NCBI RefSeq assembly: GCF_028009165.1
Contig: NC_079241.1
Location: 1,984,001 to 2,048,000 of the forward strand
Direction: 5' to 3'
From: Akanthomyces muscarius
Taxonomy: Eukaryota > Ascomycota > Sordariomycetes > Hypocreales > Cordycipitaceae
Length of the DNA: 64,000 nt
In this document: positions 25,231 through 36,989 of the stretch, piece after piece
How positions within the stretch are numbered: the stretch's first letter is position 1
Layout: each line of letters begins with the position of its first letter
Program-made: the position numbers and the translations under genes
The notes under the pieces: model-generated
Database searches by the model: none
The model's input: the letters and a program-made list of their open reading frames with translations, nothing else
Told to the model about the DNA's origin: nothing

Positions 25231-26229
25231 ATGGGATGTGGCTTTTTCATCGTGCCGATACTCATTGCACAAAGGACTGGGCACGGAGCTGCGGCCGGCT
25301 TTTTGCTTCTCTCTTGTCCGCCTCTCACATTATTTTCCGTACCCGCCTTGTCGTCCAGCAACGCCTGCTCCAAGCAGGTTTTGCTTGTACCAGCGGCACT
25401 GGCGTTCCTCCGCCCGCCCCCCGATGGTTGCACGTGGGTCGTTCAGCACCATCGTCCACTGTATTTGTCACTGTGCAGCAGGGGATGTGCAGCCGGGCGC
25501 GCTAGGCCAACACCAGAAAGCCCGCCAGACCCGAGTACCTGGTAGAGGCTGCGTAGTACACCGTCGTACGCTATAGACGGATGCAGATCATGTGTACCTC
25601 GCTCATTACTTGATTTCCTACCTACCAGTAACTACACCAAGGTACTGATGGTATAGCGGCTGTGGGAATCCATGGCAGCTCAAGTTAGTGCGCACATCGC
25701 CCCTCTCGTACGCTCGCATCCCGGGAATCATGAGCGTCCACCAAACGACTGATCCAAGCAAAAAGGCAGCAGCCAAATGCAAAAGTCCGATGCCAGCCCA
25801 CTGTACGCAGCCCACTGTACGCAGCCCACTGTAGTCCGTTCCAAGACCCCTCATGCCCTCCCGTCGAGCCACTTGCCATCCACCACCGTCCCTAGGTACC
25901 TCTACCTTACCTATCTTCCAGCGCCTCAACGCCTGCAAGCCCCTCGATCCTGCTGGAACCCCGCTAGACACGCCGCTGACAGCCTTTTTCTTGCAGTGCC
26001 GGACCCCCCAAGCCGCCTAAGCCAGCAAGCCCCCCCAGTCGCTCCCCTCTTATTATCTACTAACCAGCCCCATCTCTCTCAACGCCTCTTCCCACCTGCC
26101 TTGGCCTTGGCCTTTCAACGACATATCCACCGTTTGCGCCCTCGACTCAACCCTATCCGGTTTCCTCCCACGAGTTCTATTGCCTTTTGGGATAGAAGCA
26201 TGCTGCGGCGCCAATAACACGCGTCTACA

Positions 26230-28620
26230 ATGGACGCCAGCCCCAAGGACAACGGCCAGGTGCGCCCTGCCTGTACAGAGTGTCAGCGGCGCAAGCAAAA
26301 GGCAAGTTGACAAGAGAACCACCCTCGCCACCGTGACGGACGACTGCCCTCTACGCCCCTCGTCTGCCATTGTCAGGCTGGCCGTTCTTTAGCTCTTATG
26401 ATCCGTTCTACACTTGAGGCCTCAAAAACAACATCTAACATGCATCCAGTGCAACCGCCAATGGCCGTGTAATCACTGCCAGAAACGCAAGGTCGCCGAT
26501 CGCTGCCGCTTCTCCCACGCCGCCGCCGGCTCCTCAGAGCGAACGCCCTCTAGCGGAACCCGAAAGCGCAACCGCAACGGCGACGAGCAGGAGCCCGAAT
26601 CCAGCTCGGATGAAGATGGTGCAGAAGATTTTGCCGCCATCGGCTACGGTGGCGCGCACTTCTTCACGAACCTCGAGGTCCAGACCGAAGTAAGACCGCG
26701 TCGCGACATCGAAACATGGCATCGCTGCACCCCCGGCCGCTACCTGTGCTAATTCATCTTGCGCCTTAGAAAAAGCCGAAGCCTCCTGCAAAACAACACT
26801 CTGTCACTGCCTCCAATTGTCATCAGCTAGAGCGTGCACTGCAGGTGCTTCCTCCGCGCACCACAACAGGCCAGTTTCACAACCCAGATAAACCTGCCTG
26901 CGTTTTCAAACACATGAATGCTAACAGTTTTCCAACAGATGCCCTAGTGCAAAATTTCCTCTCCCGTGTCAACTACCACTACTACATCATCTACCCCGCT
27001 GCCTTTCTGCAGGAGTATCGCGAGTGGTGGATTGGCCGCTTCGCCTCCCAGCCTCTGGGTCTCCAATGGACTTGTCTGTTGCTCATGGTATGCGCGTGCT
27101 CGACACAGTACGCAGATCCCGATTTAAAGAGGAAGCTTGAGATGGAGCTTGGTGAGCCCTTGTATCGTCTCTCCAACAAATATCATAATGCTGCCCGCGA
27201 GCTTCATTCCGTCATCCCCATCAGCAGCAACCATATCCTCAACGTTCAACACCTACTGCACTCTAGCTACTGGTACAAGTCAGAGGCTCGCTTCGTCGAG
27301 TCCTGGCATGCGCTCAGCACTGCGATCCGCGAAGCCCAAGCTCTGGGAATGCATCAAGACCAGCTCGCTGGCTCTATATCCGAATTCGACTTTGAAATGC
27401 GCAGGCGTCTGTGGTGTGTCCTCGATACCTGGGACTGGCAAATATCGGCTCTTCTGTCCCGGCCAAAGCTTATTGACCGCTCCGAGTGTATGGTTTCCTT
27501 GCCCGCGCTCACATTAGAAAGTTATTCTCCTTCACCTCTACTCTTTATGAAACTGCAATCTGAAGTCATCGGCGAGTTGGCTAGCCGCTTCGGATCCCCG
27601 CGAGAAGTCACGTCCCCTGCTCAAATTGACCAGTACACCCACGTCATCATGAGCTGGATGCAGAGATTTCCACAGGTCTACAGCCTTCATAACCCCGACA
27701 CATCCATCGATCTCAAACACAACTGGGTAACGTTGCATCGCCACTACTTGCACACGATGGCATATTCCATGTTGTTAGATCCTCTCCGCGCATACATGGC
27801 AAGACGGATGACAGCACAGTCGCTCCGCGACGACTTGAGGATACGCGATGAGGGCATCGCCTACACGCTGAAACTCATGTCACACCTTTCCCACTTCTTC
27901 GAGTTCCTGTATCCCAGGGATGCTAAATTCCATTGGGCTCTGTTTTCCATCTTCGACACAGCCGCCGTTCTCTGCTCAGTCATTCTGCACGATGAAGACC
28001 GCTGCATTTTGAACCGACAGGAAATCCTCATGGCCATTGAATCGGCCAGATCCATGCTCGAGCGGTTGGCAGCCGAAACACGCACTGCAAAAACATCATA
28101 CGAGATATTGTCTAGATTGGCGAAACGTATCGAAAACCCATTTTTGCCTCCGAAAATGGCCGACAACCACCACAAGCGGACCAGGCTGGTCGATGATTCG
28201 CTCACACCACCTTTTATGCAACACGCCGATGTTTCCGTCGGCTCAAGCGACGTGGACGACTTTGATACCTACTCGGCGTCGCCTGTCGGCAGTGGTGGCG
28301 TGGCTCAGAGTATAAGCAGCACTTCACCTGCCTACGGCTCCGGCTACGTAGACGTGTCGGCGAGCTACCAAATGCCCAGTAACATGGCGCCAGTTCACAA
28401 TCGATACGACGTAACATATACCATGCCACCGACTTCGCAGGCACTTGCCGACGCCGCCTTGATGCCCGCGCCGCCCAATCCATACATGCCGCCGACTCCG
28501 CGCGAATCGTACGCGCAGCTCTCACTTGACGGGTTTTCGGAAGAGCAGTTGGGTGATTTGGCGACTCTTTGGAACTACCAAAGTCTGGATCTCAATTTTG
28601 TGCCCAGCCAAAATGTCTAA
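26230..28620 (+). CDS. Zn2Cys6 fungal transcription factor
   Basis: Exons 26230-26301, 26450-26689 and 26770-28620 encode 720 aa in phase. The binuclear cluster is assembled across the first intron: Cys 15, 18, 25, 31, 34 and 43 with spacing C-2-C-6-C-5-C-2-C-8-C. The first intron (26302-26449) begins GCAAGT after AAG, a GC-AG intron; no GT donor gives the correct frame. The second intron is GTAAGA..CTTAG. Residues from about 140 (ALVQNFLSRVNYHYYIIYP) to about 560 match the fungal-specific transcription factor (middle homology) domain pattern, including RRRLWCVLDTWDWQISALLSRP. An Asp/Ser-rich region follows the zinc cluster, and a Ser/Pro/Met-rich C-terminus could be the activation domain. 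It should bind CGG-type half sites in the nucleus. Its targets are unknown. Confidence 0.85.
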
Positions 28621-29185
28621 TATTCCAAATGTTTTGGCCCGCGCGAATCTTCTATATCCATTTGAACAACGATGTACACAAATTGGATGCAGGAATTTTC
28701 GAAGTCAAGGTATACCCTCATATCCGGCGCAATTGTTTCATTCTACAACGCTTGTCTCATTTTAGGCAACACGCGGCAAAGGGATCATGGACTGGCGTTG
28801 AATAGGAGATGCTCAATTTGTGCATTATTTCCAAAAACAAAATAAAAGAATATATCCTGCAGCACAACAATGAAACGTTGCAACATACACCGGGCGCCCA
28901 AAGCTTGACTCTTATCCCATGACCAGCAAGTTGGGGAAAAGGTTTGCTTGTGCACCGCTTGGCTTGTGCCCTCTGTTCTGTCGTACTGGTTGTGACTGGT
29001 TGTGACAGCTGCCGCCTCCGTCGTACAATCCCATACTAGACGCCGCCCCCCCTGTGACATGTACACGTCTACCGAAGTCTATAATACAGCCGAGGAAAGA
29101 AAGGGAACAGATGCGACATACCGTAAAATGACAACTCGCGCCATCAATCCTGCGAGACTGGCTCAGCGTTGGCAAGACACGCGCG
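28621..29185. other. Convergent 3' spacer
   Basis: Lies between the ends of the transcription factor gene and the minus-strand 160-aa gene. It contains an A-rich stretch near 28825-28855 compatible with 3'-end formation. No gene seen. Confidence 0.4.
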
Positions 29186-29765
29186 CTACCTCCTGGCCGT
29201 CCCTGTTCTATCCCCCGCTCGTCTTCCCTTCTCGTCACTCCTTTGTTCCTGCTGCCCGCCATTCTCTCCTCGCCGCTCCAACGAGGCTCCTTGGTCGACG
29301 GCTGCTCGACGTGTCGGCTCACGAGCAGACGTAGCGGACGTGTTCTGCGCACCGGCAGGCGCTTGCGCAGACTCCTCTTGCGCATCCTCGGCGCGGCGGT
29401 GGTGGGCGAGTAGGCGGGCCAATGGCGTCGTCTCCCTCCACGCGGCGATTCCGTCGTCGCGGCCGCATTCTGGCGGGGACGATGACGATGGAAGCGAGGA
29501 CAGCGCGAGTGTTGAGCACCAGAAGCTCGGGATGCTGGGGTCGGGACCCGAACTTGGCTCTGCAGCACCGAGGGGTGGGTCGTCGGGATGGCTGTTGGTG
29601 CAGGGACTTGTGTAAGTAAAAGGGGACCCGGAGCTCTCTTGACATGTATCCTAGCAGACTTTGAATACGGTGTTGAGATCGGAAGGGCATGGGAGGGGCT
29701 TACAGTCTAGGGGAAGACGGATGCAGATGCATGCCAAGAGATGACGCCGGCGGAGGCGATGTCAT
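29186..29765 (-). CDS. Hypothetical spliced protein, 160 aa
   Basis: Exon 1 is 29765-29704 and exon 2 is 29606-29186 (483 nt in phase); the intron is GTAAGC..TTACACAAG (97 nt). The start MTSPPPASSLG opens 20 codons before the donor, and the acceptor joins in frame to a long open frame. The protein is Ser/Pro-rich in the first half and Ala/Arg/Glu/Gln-rich in the second (LARLLAHHRRAEDAQEESAQ), with no recognised domain, signal peptide or membrane segment. GC-rich exon composition matches the genuine genes nearby. I cannot name a function. The support is good splice sites plus codon usage, so the model is plausible rather than certain. Confidence 0.5.
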
Positions 29766-32700
29766 GGTTGGCTGCTTGTGCGCGGGTAAGCTTGCCATGA
29801 GCATGGAAGATGAAGGGAATATATTCTGACGTAGACCTACAAGAGTCTATTGCGTGTTAAAGTATTGCTGCGACGTAAATGAATGCAAACTTTGATGTAG
29901 GTGGCCTACGCAAATGCAGGTTGCGATGCAGATGTGTGTATTTGTAGTGTAAATGTATAGAAGCGCTGTGCGCCGAATAGCAAGATACAAAAGAGTGATG
30001 TGGGGAACCAAGGGATCTAGCAAGGGTATTATACAGGATAACAATGTTATATAAAGGAAAGATTGAGGTATTGAAAAAGTAAAGTGTCCAAGAGCCGTCA
30101 TCTCTGGGGAAACTTGGGCGACCTCATAGACTTATACATGTCGTTTCGCTCTCAAATGGCCCCCAAAAAGCGCAGCCCGCCCAACCTTTCGCGCCCGTCA
30201 CGAATGTCTATAACGTAAGCCCTCGAGCCGCGATCGGGTAGAGGACGGCGAGTTTCCTCCTTGTCTCGGTACGTGTGCTGTTACACGTCGGGTTGTACAG
30301 CATTGCCGTGTGTGTGTGTGTGTGTGTGCGTTGGTGCCCTATACCATACCTCTGTCGTTGTTACGCCCAACACCGGCAGAGTGCAAGCATGTGTCTGTCT
30401 GTGTGTCTGTGTGTCTGTGTGTCTGTGGGTGTGCAGCCGATTTGGATTATTACACATGAGGCAGCGGCAAACACTGAGCATTTGGACGGGCATGTACCGC
30501 TGCCCCTTGACCAGCCAACCAGGTACCGCACGATCGCTGGGTTCGAAGCTGTGACTACGCCTCATCAAGTGATTGGGAAGAGAGTGGACTGTGACAGTAA
30601 CTCAAAAGGACCAAGGCGACGTATGGGACGTCTGCGTTAGGCGCTCGACTACGCTCCCCCCCTCCCCTCCTCCCCGCAGTGTAAGCGGGAGAGGGAGGAA
30701 CAAAGAAGAAAGGAAAAAAGAGATGGACCATAATAAAACAGACCATGATTGCGACCCCATCTGTTGTGTGACTTTGTTCACACTGGTGTAGCCAAACGCC
30801 ACCCTAAAAGAGCCGCCCAACCACCAGTCGTCGAGAGCTCAGGCAGGTCCCGGCTGCCCGGTTCGGCCAGTGGGAATCTAGTGCGGCTTCATGTGCGACA
30901 TTGCACGCATGCCGTCCAGATGCGTTGGACTGCCGCGTGATGAATAATGGTCGACATGTTGCCACCCACCCCTGTACTCGGACCCCTGGCTGAAAAAAAA
31001 AAAGGCAAATCAGACAAAGTCTAGATCGCACTTTCCGCGGAGAGCCTTGGGCACAACCCAAACCGAATCGTGATGCCGCCAGGATTTCAAAAAAGATTCA
31101 TGCCCAACGTCCAATCTCGTCTCTCCGCGGCAAGGGGGCCGCACTTGCTTCTGAGACGAGCAAGTACACTTTGAGCTGAAGCCTCTCCGGGGCTGTGCAC
31201 GACATGGTGTTCGACTGATGATGTGCTGCGCGCGGCGGCTCGCAGCCCCAGCGCACCGCAGGCAGATCATCACCCCGCCAAATAATGCACAGGGTGGGTG
31301 AGAGGGCCTGATTGCTCTCTTGGTGACCAGATGAAGGAACAGGGGTGAGGTGAGGCTGGGACAAGCAAGTATCCACGACGTGTAACTAGTTGGCCAGGCA
31401 AGGGTACCTGGGCCGATTTGTATCGGTGGCCGCTCTTCTGTCAGCCTCGTTGCCCTTGAAGCAAAAAGACTTGTAACAAAAAGAAAAGGAAAAAAAAAGG
31501 AAAAAGGTTCCAGGCCGACCTCCCTCCGACGCCGGGGAAGCTATGCCGTCATATGCCACCTCTGTCAGCCTTGCCTTGCTCGCTGCCCAACGACCCAACC
31601 ACACACACGACACAAGACAGGCTCTGCCTCCGCGGCCAGCTCGAGCGAGTATCATCTGGACTCGGTTTCTGCTAAAATAAAGAGAGTATGTGTCACACAC
31701 GTAGACGAGGGAAATGCTCTGATTTGCTGCCGGTGCCGTGCGTGCCTTGTTACCGCTTCCTGCTTTCCCTGCAGGCTCGGGCATGCATTTCCGATGACCC
31801 ATTTTTGGGCGGGAGACGGGCTTCGACTCGCTCGGACGGAATGCGCCGCCTTGGCTTGCAGATCGACGGCCACAGGCCAAAGGAAAAAAAAAAAAGGCCC
31901 ATAGGTGACGGACACGGATGCTGTACAGCCTGGGGAGAGAACCGCACCCAAAAAACGAACAAGTGAGCGACAGCGCACCGCGCACAAGTACTTTTTTTTC
32001 CCTTCCTTTGGGCTGTAAATCAAGTTTTCCGGTGGTCATATGATGCCAATACATGTAAACTACGTTACAAAGTCAAAGGTGTGGCTTGCAAGTCTCATCC
32101 AGATGCGGCCGCTCGCGCGGGCTCAGCCTCTCCGCCCAGATGTTGATTCGCCATGCCCTTTATACCGGTCCGCCCCCAAGATCATGACCGCAAGAAATAG
32201 AGCGGGCGGCTAGACCAAAAACTAACAGCGTCCCATTGGGCAGGCATTTTCTGGGTTTTTCCCTATACGTGGGTAGCCAGGAGTGGAAGATGCATATGCG
32301 TTTCTGCAAGGGTGCTGCCCGTCACACGGCTAGAACGTCACCTGTACACGTGGTTTGCACAGGCGAATTTCCAGATGCGGCCTGTCCGGGGGCGGGAAAA
32401 CTAGAAACGAATTGATCCCTAGACACTTGTACTATCGGGCGTTCCGTCAAGCTTTTTCTCTTCTTGCCGGCTTTCGCCCGGGCTGGGCTGTGGTAGCCTT
32501 TCTTCGCTGGATGGTGCGCGCGCGCGTGTCCCGCCTTCTTGGGCCGTTTTCTTATTTAGCGGAATGATGGTTATCGCGAGGCTTTTGCCCAACACGAAGC
32601 AGCCAGCGCCGTCATGTGATGACTGCAGGATCGCTGACGATGTGTTCAGTTTGCCACTTGGTGCCCGAGCGAGCGAGGTGTATCTTGAACAGGTACAAGG

Positions 32701-33182
32701 GCAGCGAGCGGACTCTGCGGTCTGAGCCCAAGTCATAGGGGATGCTGCAAAGTAGGTAGCAAACTACTCCCCCGGCGGGAGTAAGGAAAAGGTGCAGCTC
32801 TCGCTTGACCGCCTGTTCAGGATCTTTGGGCGCCGAAGTGACGTGTGTTTTTGTGAAATGTGGTGAGTGATGGCTGCAGTCTTTGCTTTTACGCTCAGCA
32901 CGCAAACGTGCAAACCGCAGCATCTCACATCAGATAGATACGTAAGGGGCGAAATTTCATCTTGTTACAGACGCTAATACATGTTCAATAGCTCATAAAA
33001 CGAGGACAGACAAAAATAAAACAGTTTGCAATCTGGCGGAAATACAGAACAGCACCAGCAACATGACAGAAGTTGCGGCATCTCGGCTCTTGCCGCGCCA
33101 ACAGTTCCGTCCTTGGTAAAGGAAAATTCAAAAGGAAATGTAAATGCAATACCAAACAACGACGCACTCGACGTCATTTTCT
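29766..33182. other. Gene-poor, microsatellite-rich interval
   Basis: No supported gene. It holds GT repeats at 30308-30428, several poly-A/T runs (31000, 31485, 31890, 31990), and a 222-codon minus-strand frame (31386-32054) that I judge non-coding because it runs through these homopolymers and has no gene-like codon bias. Confidence 0.4.
30308..30428. repeat. GT and GTCT microsatellites
   Basis: (GT)10-11 at 30308-30328 and an interrupted TGTC/TGTG array at 30388-30428. Confidence 0.85.
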
Positions 33183-33699
33183 TCACTTCTTCTTCTTCTT
33201 CTTACTACTGCTGCTATTCTTCTTGGAAGAGCTCGAGTATGGCGCCTCGTTGGTGTAGGGGTTTGTGTCGGTTCGAAGAAGCATCTTGTCGCAACTTCCG
33301 TCGGCAAAGTCGCTTGTCGGTTGGCGACGCATCTCCTTTCGCGCATCCACAACTTCCTGCGTCAAGGTTTCGGGCCTGCCAACAACACAACATGTTAGCA
33401 AGTTCTGCACGTCGCTAAGATGAGCAATGTGTGTGTGTGTGTGTGTATGATGTTGCTCACTCTGAATACCCATTCCACACTTCAATAGAACCAAAGGATG
33501 CAGTCATGGTTGTGTCGCAGCTTTGGCGCAGACATATTGTCAGCCAGTGAAAAAAAGAGCGGGCGAATATCGTCTTCACAACTTACCCTTCAGTCTTGGG
33601 ATCGTATGCCTCATTGGGGTTTACCTGGCCGGCGCTGACTTTTTTGCCGTCGCTTTTGCTGCCCTTGCTGGTAGTGTGCTTCTTACTTGAGCTGCCCAT
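33183..33699 (-). CDS. Hypothetical small basic protein, 121 aa, three exons
   Basis: Exons 33699-33587, 33520-33461 and 33375-33183 sum to 366 nt in phase. Introns are GTAAGT..CAAAG (66 nt) and GTGAGC..GGCAG (85 nt); the second contains a GT microsatellite (33429-33446). The protein starts with a Ser/Lys/Thr-rich segment (MGSSSKKHTTSKGSK), has a conserved-looking middle (SFGSIEVWNGYSEPETL.. VVDARKEMRRQ) and ends in Ser and Lys runs (SSSSKKKKKK). This basic, low-complexity end could mediate nucleic-acid binding or nuclear targeting. No family recognised. An alternative donor GTATTC would drop three residues of exon 2. The splice signals and composition make this a convincing gene despite its size. 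Confidence 0.65.
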
Positions 33700-35622
33700 G
33701 TTGAACGAGATGGATCGACGACTTGCAGCGCAGAGTTGTCAAAAAAGAAGAGAAAGAAATGGCAGCAGAGAGCAGTGCACTGTAAAATGGAGAATGGAAA
33801 ATCACTTTATTTCCGATCGCTGAACTAATATCACATGTAGCCAAGGGATGTGATGCGTTTTATGTATTGCGTTGCGGCTCACACACAACCAAGATCTCAT
33901 GCAATAGCTAGCTAGGCGAGGCTGAGCTTTTTGTTACACAGAGAAGGATTGGTGCCCAATACACCAACCGTCCTTCTGTCACCGCGGATTGAACTGTGAT
34001 TGCCAGGAGAAGAAAGGCAATTTGATTGATCCGTTACCGCCTTTGGGTTGCACCTGATTGAGAATCAATTGGCCTTTTGGGCAGCCTCTTTGCGACGGTA
34101 CCTGGCTGACAAACTACAGCGAGTCCGTGGGACGGGCGCAAGTGGTTCGCAAAGGCACGAAGTCCAGCGCGACCGTTGGGGGCCGGCTTTTGGCACGGCC
34201 TGTGGCTGTACTCTACAGACGACGGGTCTGCCACGAACATGAAGACTTGCATCATCAACTCTCCTTGTTGTAGTTCGCATTTCGGGATCGCGTCTTGTCC
34301 CGCTGGCGGTTCAAGCCTTCAGAGAGCGCTGCCATGGATGCGTGTTAGTGGGACGGCCAGCACATCGATGCACGAGGCAAGGGGGCAGGCATCAGGCAAT
34401 ATTGGTCGCTACTCGGAACGGAAAAATCGTCGCATCATTTCTCAGCTTCTCGCCTTCTTTCCTCCACCGCATTGCTCCGGAGCTCTCTGCGCCAGCAAGA
34501 GAGACATGAGCGGCGCGCCCGCACCTATGCACTCGTTGCTTATTCCCCCATGCACGACCTGGGACCCGACTCTCTGGATACACTAAAACATTTTTTTTGA
34601 CCAGCGCGCCCCAGCCGACGATAGATGGGCAGAAGAGGAGCCAGACCCCACGGCCCGGGCAACGTGTCAACATGCTTGCAATCTCTCTTTCCCCCTTGTC
34701 GGGACTGTCTGACCCAGCTGGCCGGGGCGGTGGAGATGTCCTTGCGTCGTTCCAATCGTCTTTGCTCTTCTTGCGGGTTGGCCAACGCTTGTCCCGGTAG
34801 CGTTGTTCCCGCCCTTCCCCGGTCCCGGTTCCAAGCTGCTGGGACGGACGAGTGGGTTGTTAGTCCCCTCTTGTCGACAGCGCCGGCCCCCAGCCAGATG
34901 GGACAAGGCCGCGCCCGCCACACGATTCTGATAGCTCGCTTGCATATGCGTGGAATATGACGGCGGTGTGTCCGTGCAGTGCAGGGGCCGCCCGAGTGAG
35001 CGCTTTTTTTGCAGGTTCACGACGAGGAAATGTCCTTGCTGCAAAGCCTGCCGAGCTGGTCAACGACTGCGAATCAACCTTGGGAAACTACGCCCGTCCG
35101 TCTATCAGAGCAGGCAAGGCTGCGCGGACTAGCTTTGGCCGCAAAGGCTGCGGGATGGAAAGTACTGACCATGGGGTAAAAACAGGACGTTTCACCCTTT
35201 TTCATTTCTTTTTCCTCGACCCATTAAATTGCTGAAAGCTGCACTGAGGCTCTGAGACATGCTGATATGCCAATGCAGGCCGACAGTCAATTGGATCATA
35301 CCCTAGAATGGGCCGACTGAGATTGCTTTCCACACGCACCACGGAATGTGAGAAAAGGAAATTGGAGGAAAAGCCAAACTTAGGTCACAACTACAAAGTC
35401 TTTTGGTGAGCTTCCAGTTTCCTGCTAAAGGAACATGGTAGTTGGCAGGCAATCAGAGAACAAACAGAGCACACCAATTTCAAACTCGAAGTCACTTGGA
35501 TCGAATAGGAATTTGAGAAATACTAGAAAAACCTCTATTGCGTCTACGGAATTAAACAGAACGAATGTAACGAAACAGCTATGGAACCTGGGCTTGGAAT
35601 TCTGCAGTGGTACTCTGTTCAG
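33700..35622. other. Intergenic, no gene seen
   Basis: Contains the promoter side of the 121-aa gene and the 3' side of the 74-aa gene. Frames are short and overlapping on both strands, and I could not assemble a spliced model. A T8 run occurs at 34592. Confidence 0.4.
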
Positions 35623-35992
35623 TCACTGCCGCACCAGCCACTGTATGGGACCGTGGGCCGGGGCGTCGAGGCCATACTCTTCTTCGGCACGGAGAAGACC
35701 AAGTCTTCTCTTTTCCTGCGATCGAGTTTCGTTTGAGCGTCTCCTACGTAAGGTAATTGGTAAGCATTGGTAGCCATTGGTAGCAGGTGGCTGACGAGAT
35801 GACCCGACTGGAGTGACGAAGTGACTTACTTTGGTTCGCCAAGGACGAGGGTTTCAGTAGAGGCATATAGACCGCTCCTTCTAAGGTCTCCGAGTCTGCG
35901 ACGGCCATGGCTCAGTACTGAGGCCCCTGAAGAGGCAAAGTTGGGAAGACTTACTCGGCACGGCAGCAGTTGACAGTCGTCGAGTCGGTCAT
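35623..35992 (-). CDS. Hypothetical micro-gene, 74 aa, three exons
   Basis: Exons 35992-35955, 35895-35830 and 35743-35623 total 225 nt and keep phase across both junctions. Introns are GTAAGT..TCGCAG (59 nt) and GTAAGT..TACGTAG (86 nt), both with consensus donors. The product begins MTDSTTVNCCRAE, has a basic middle (KRRSNETRSQEKRR) and ends AHGPIQWLVRQ. No signal peptide or membrane segment is visible and I recognise no family. Two perfect GTAAGT donors with matching phases and a clean stop are hard to obtain by chance in 370 bp. Its role is unknown; a small soluble regulator or complex subunit is only a guess. Confidence 0.6.
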
Positions 35993-36375
35993 GGTGACAA
36001 AGTCGGAAGAAGGCCAGATGAGTAGATACTGAAAGGTTACAGACACCACTGGGCTTGCAGCGAGAAGATGGAATGAAGAGAAGGAGCAAAGTTTCTCGAG
36101 CTCCATGAAGGACGGCTCTTTAAATAATACAGCGCCAGGGCCAAACCCACTGGCTGTACCGACGTGGTGGGAGAGGAGGGAAGGGAACTGGCAGGGATTC
36201 TTTGGCTGAGATGCAAGTGCTGGCTCCAAAAGCAATGTGCAGCAAAAGGCCAACTGCACGAACTGTGCAAGGTACTAATTATATCCCTCTCATATCGAGG
36301 AGCCTGCCAGAGGAAGCTCTGCTCTGCCAGTCTTGCCTTGGAGCCGACCCCGTCCACGTCGGCGCGATACCGATA

Positions 36376-36378
<3 letters not shown>

Positions 36379-36414
<36 letters not shown>

Positions 36415-36420
36415 TGTGTT
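36379..36420. repeat. TG microsatellite
   Basis: About 20 TG units with one TATG interruption. Confidence 0.9.
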
Positions 36421-36848
36421 AACGCCACACCTCTACTTTGGGAGTAAATTTTCTCTCTTGCCCCCCTTGATAGTGCGAAAGGATCTTGATTGACCGAAAA
36501 CGTGGGAGAGTCCTGCCAGTACTCATCTGGCAAAGACCCCGAACGACAAGGGTGGTGGGGGCGCGGAGCAACACTCAGGACGCTGCAGGACGTCAGGACG
36601 CTGCAAGACTCCAACTTGAATTTTAGGACTCTTGGTCTTGTCCATGCCGGCTCTTGGCTCAGAAGTGAGCACCGCCGCACTGAATCCGGCCTGTTGTCAG
36701 TTGCAGCCCTCACGTCATCGGTACAGAACGATGCAGCAGGCAAACAACAGAAGGACTCGTGTCCTCATACTCTTGCTGGCGCGAATATCAGCTAATTACA
36801 CCATTTCCCAACAACTCTTTCCCGGTCCCATACCATCCGCGGATGCCC

Positions 36849-36989
36849 TTAGTAGGTGCCGATGAAGCACAGATCTCGCTCTTTCACCAATAGCGCCCAC
36901 TTGACAGCCCAGACAACGAAAAGGCCAATGCGGAGATGCGCGATGGTGAAGACGCACGAAACAGCCTTGTCAGGGCGCCTCGTCATCAT
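36849..36989 (-). CDS. Possible 46-aa membrane micropeptide
   Basis: ATG at 36989, TAA at 36849. Codons are strongly C/G-ending (ATC GCG CAT CTC CGC..), unlike the surroundings, and encode one hydrophobic segment (IGLFVVWAVKWALLV) flanked by basic residues. It may also be the last exon of a spliced gene, since the frame stays open upstream of the ATG. No homologue recognised. Confidence 0.3.
   Translation of the reverse strand: MMTRRPDKAVSCVFTIAHLRIGLFVVWAVKWALLVKERDLCFIGTY

Larger units (their letters stand above)
21630..26229. other. 4.6-kb gene-poor interval
   Basis: Apart from the minus-strand ORF at 22679-22927, nothing convincing is seen. A 110-codon plus-strand frame beginning at an ATG near 23190 has unbiased codons and no recognisable motif. 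The last kilobase probably holds the promoter and leader of the Zn2Cys6 gene, with ACCT repeats at 25186-25230 and pyrimidine-rich DNA at 25880-26110. No tRNA boxes found. Confidence 0.4.

Noticed and set aside
31386..32054. 222-codon minus-strand ORF
   Set aside because: It translates homopolymer A/T runs into Phe and Lys stretches and lacks gene-like codon bias or splice context.
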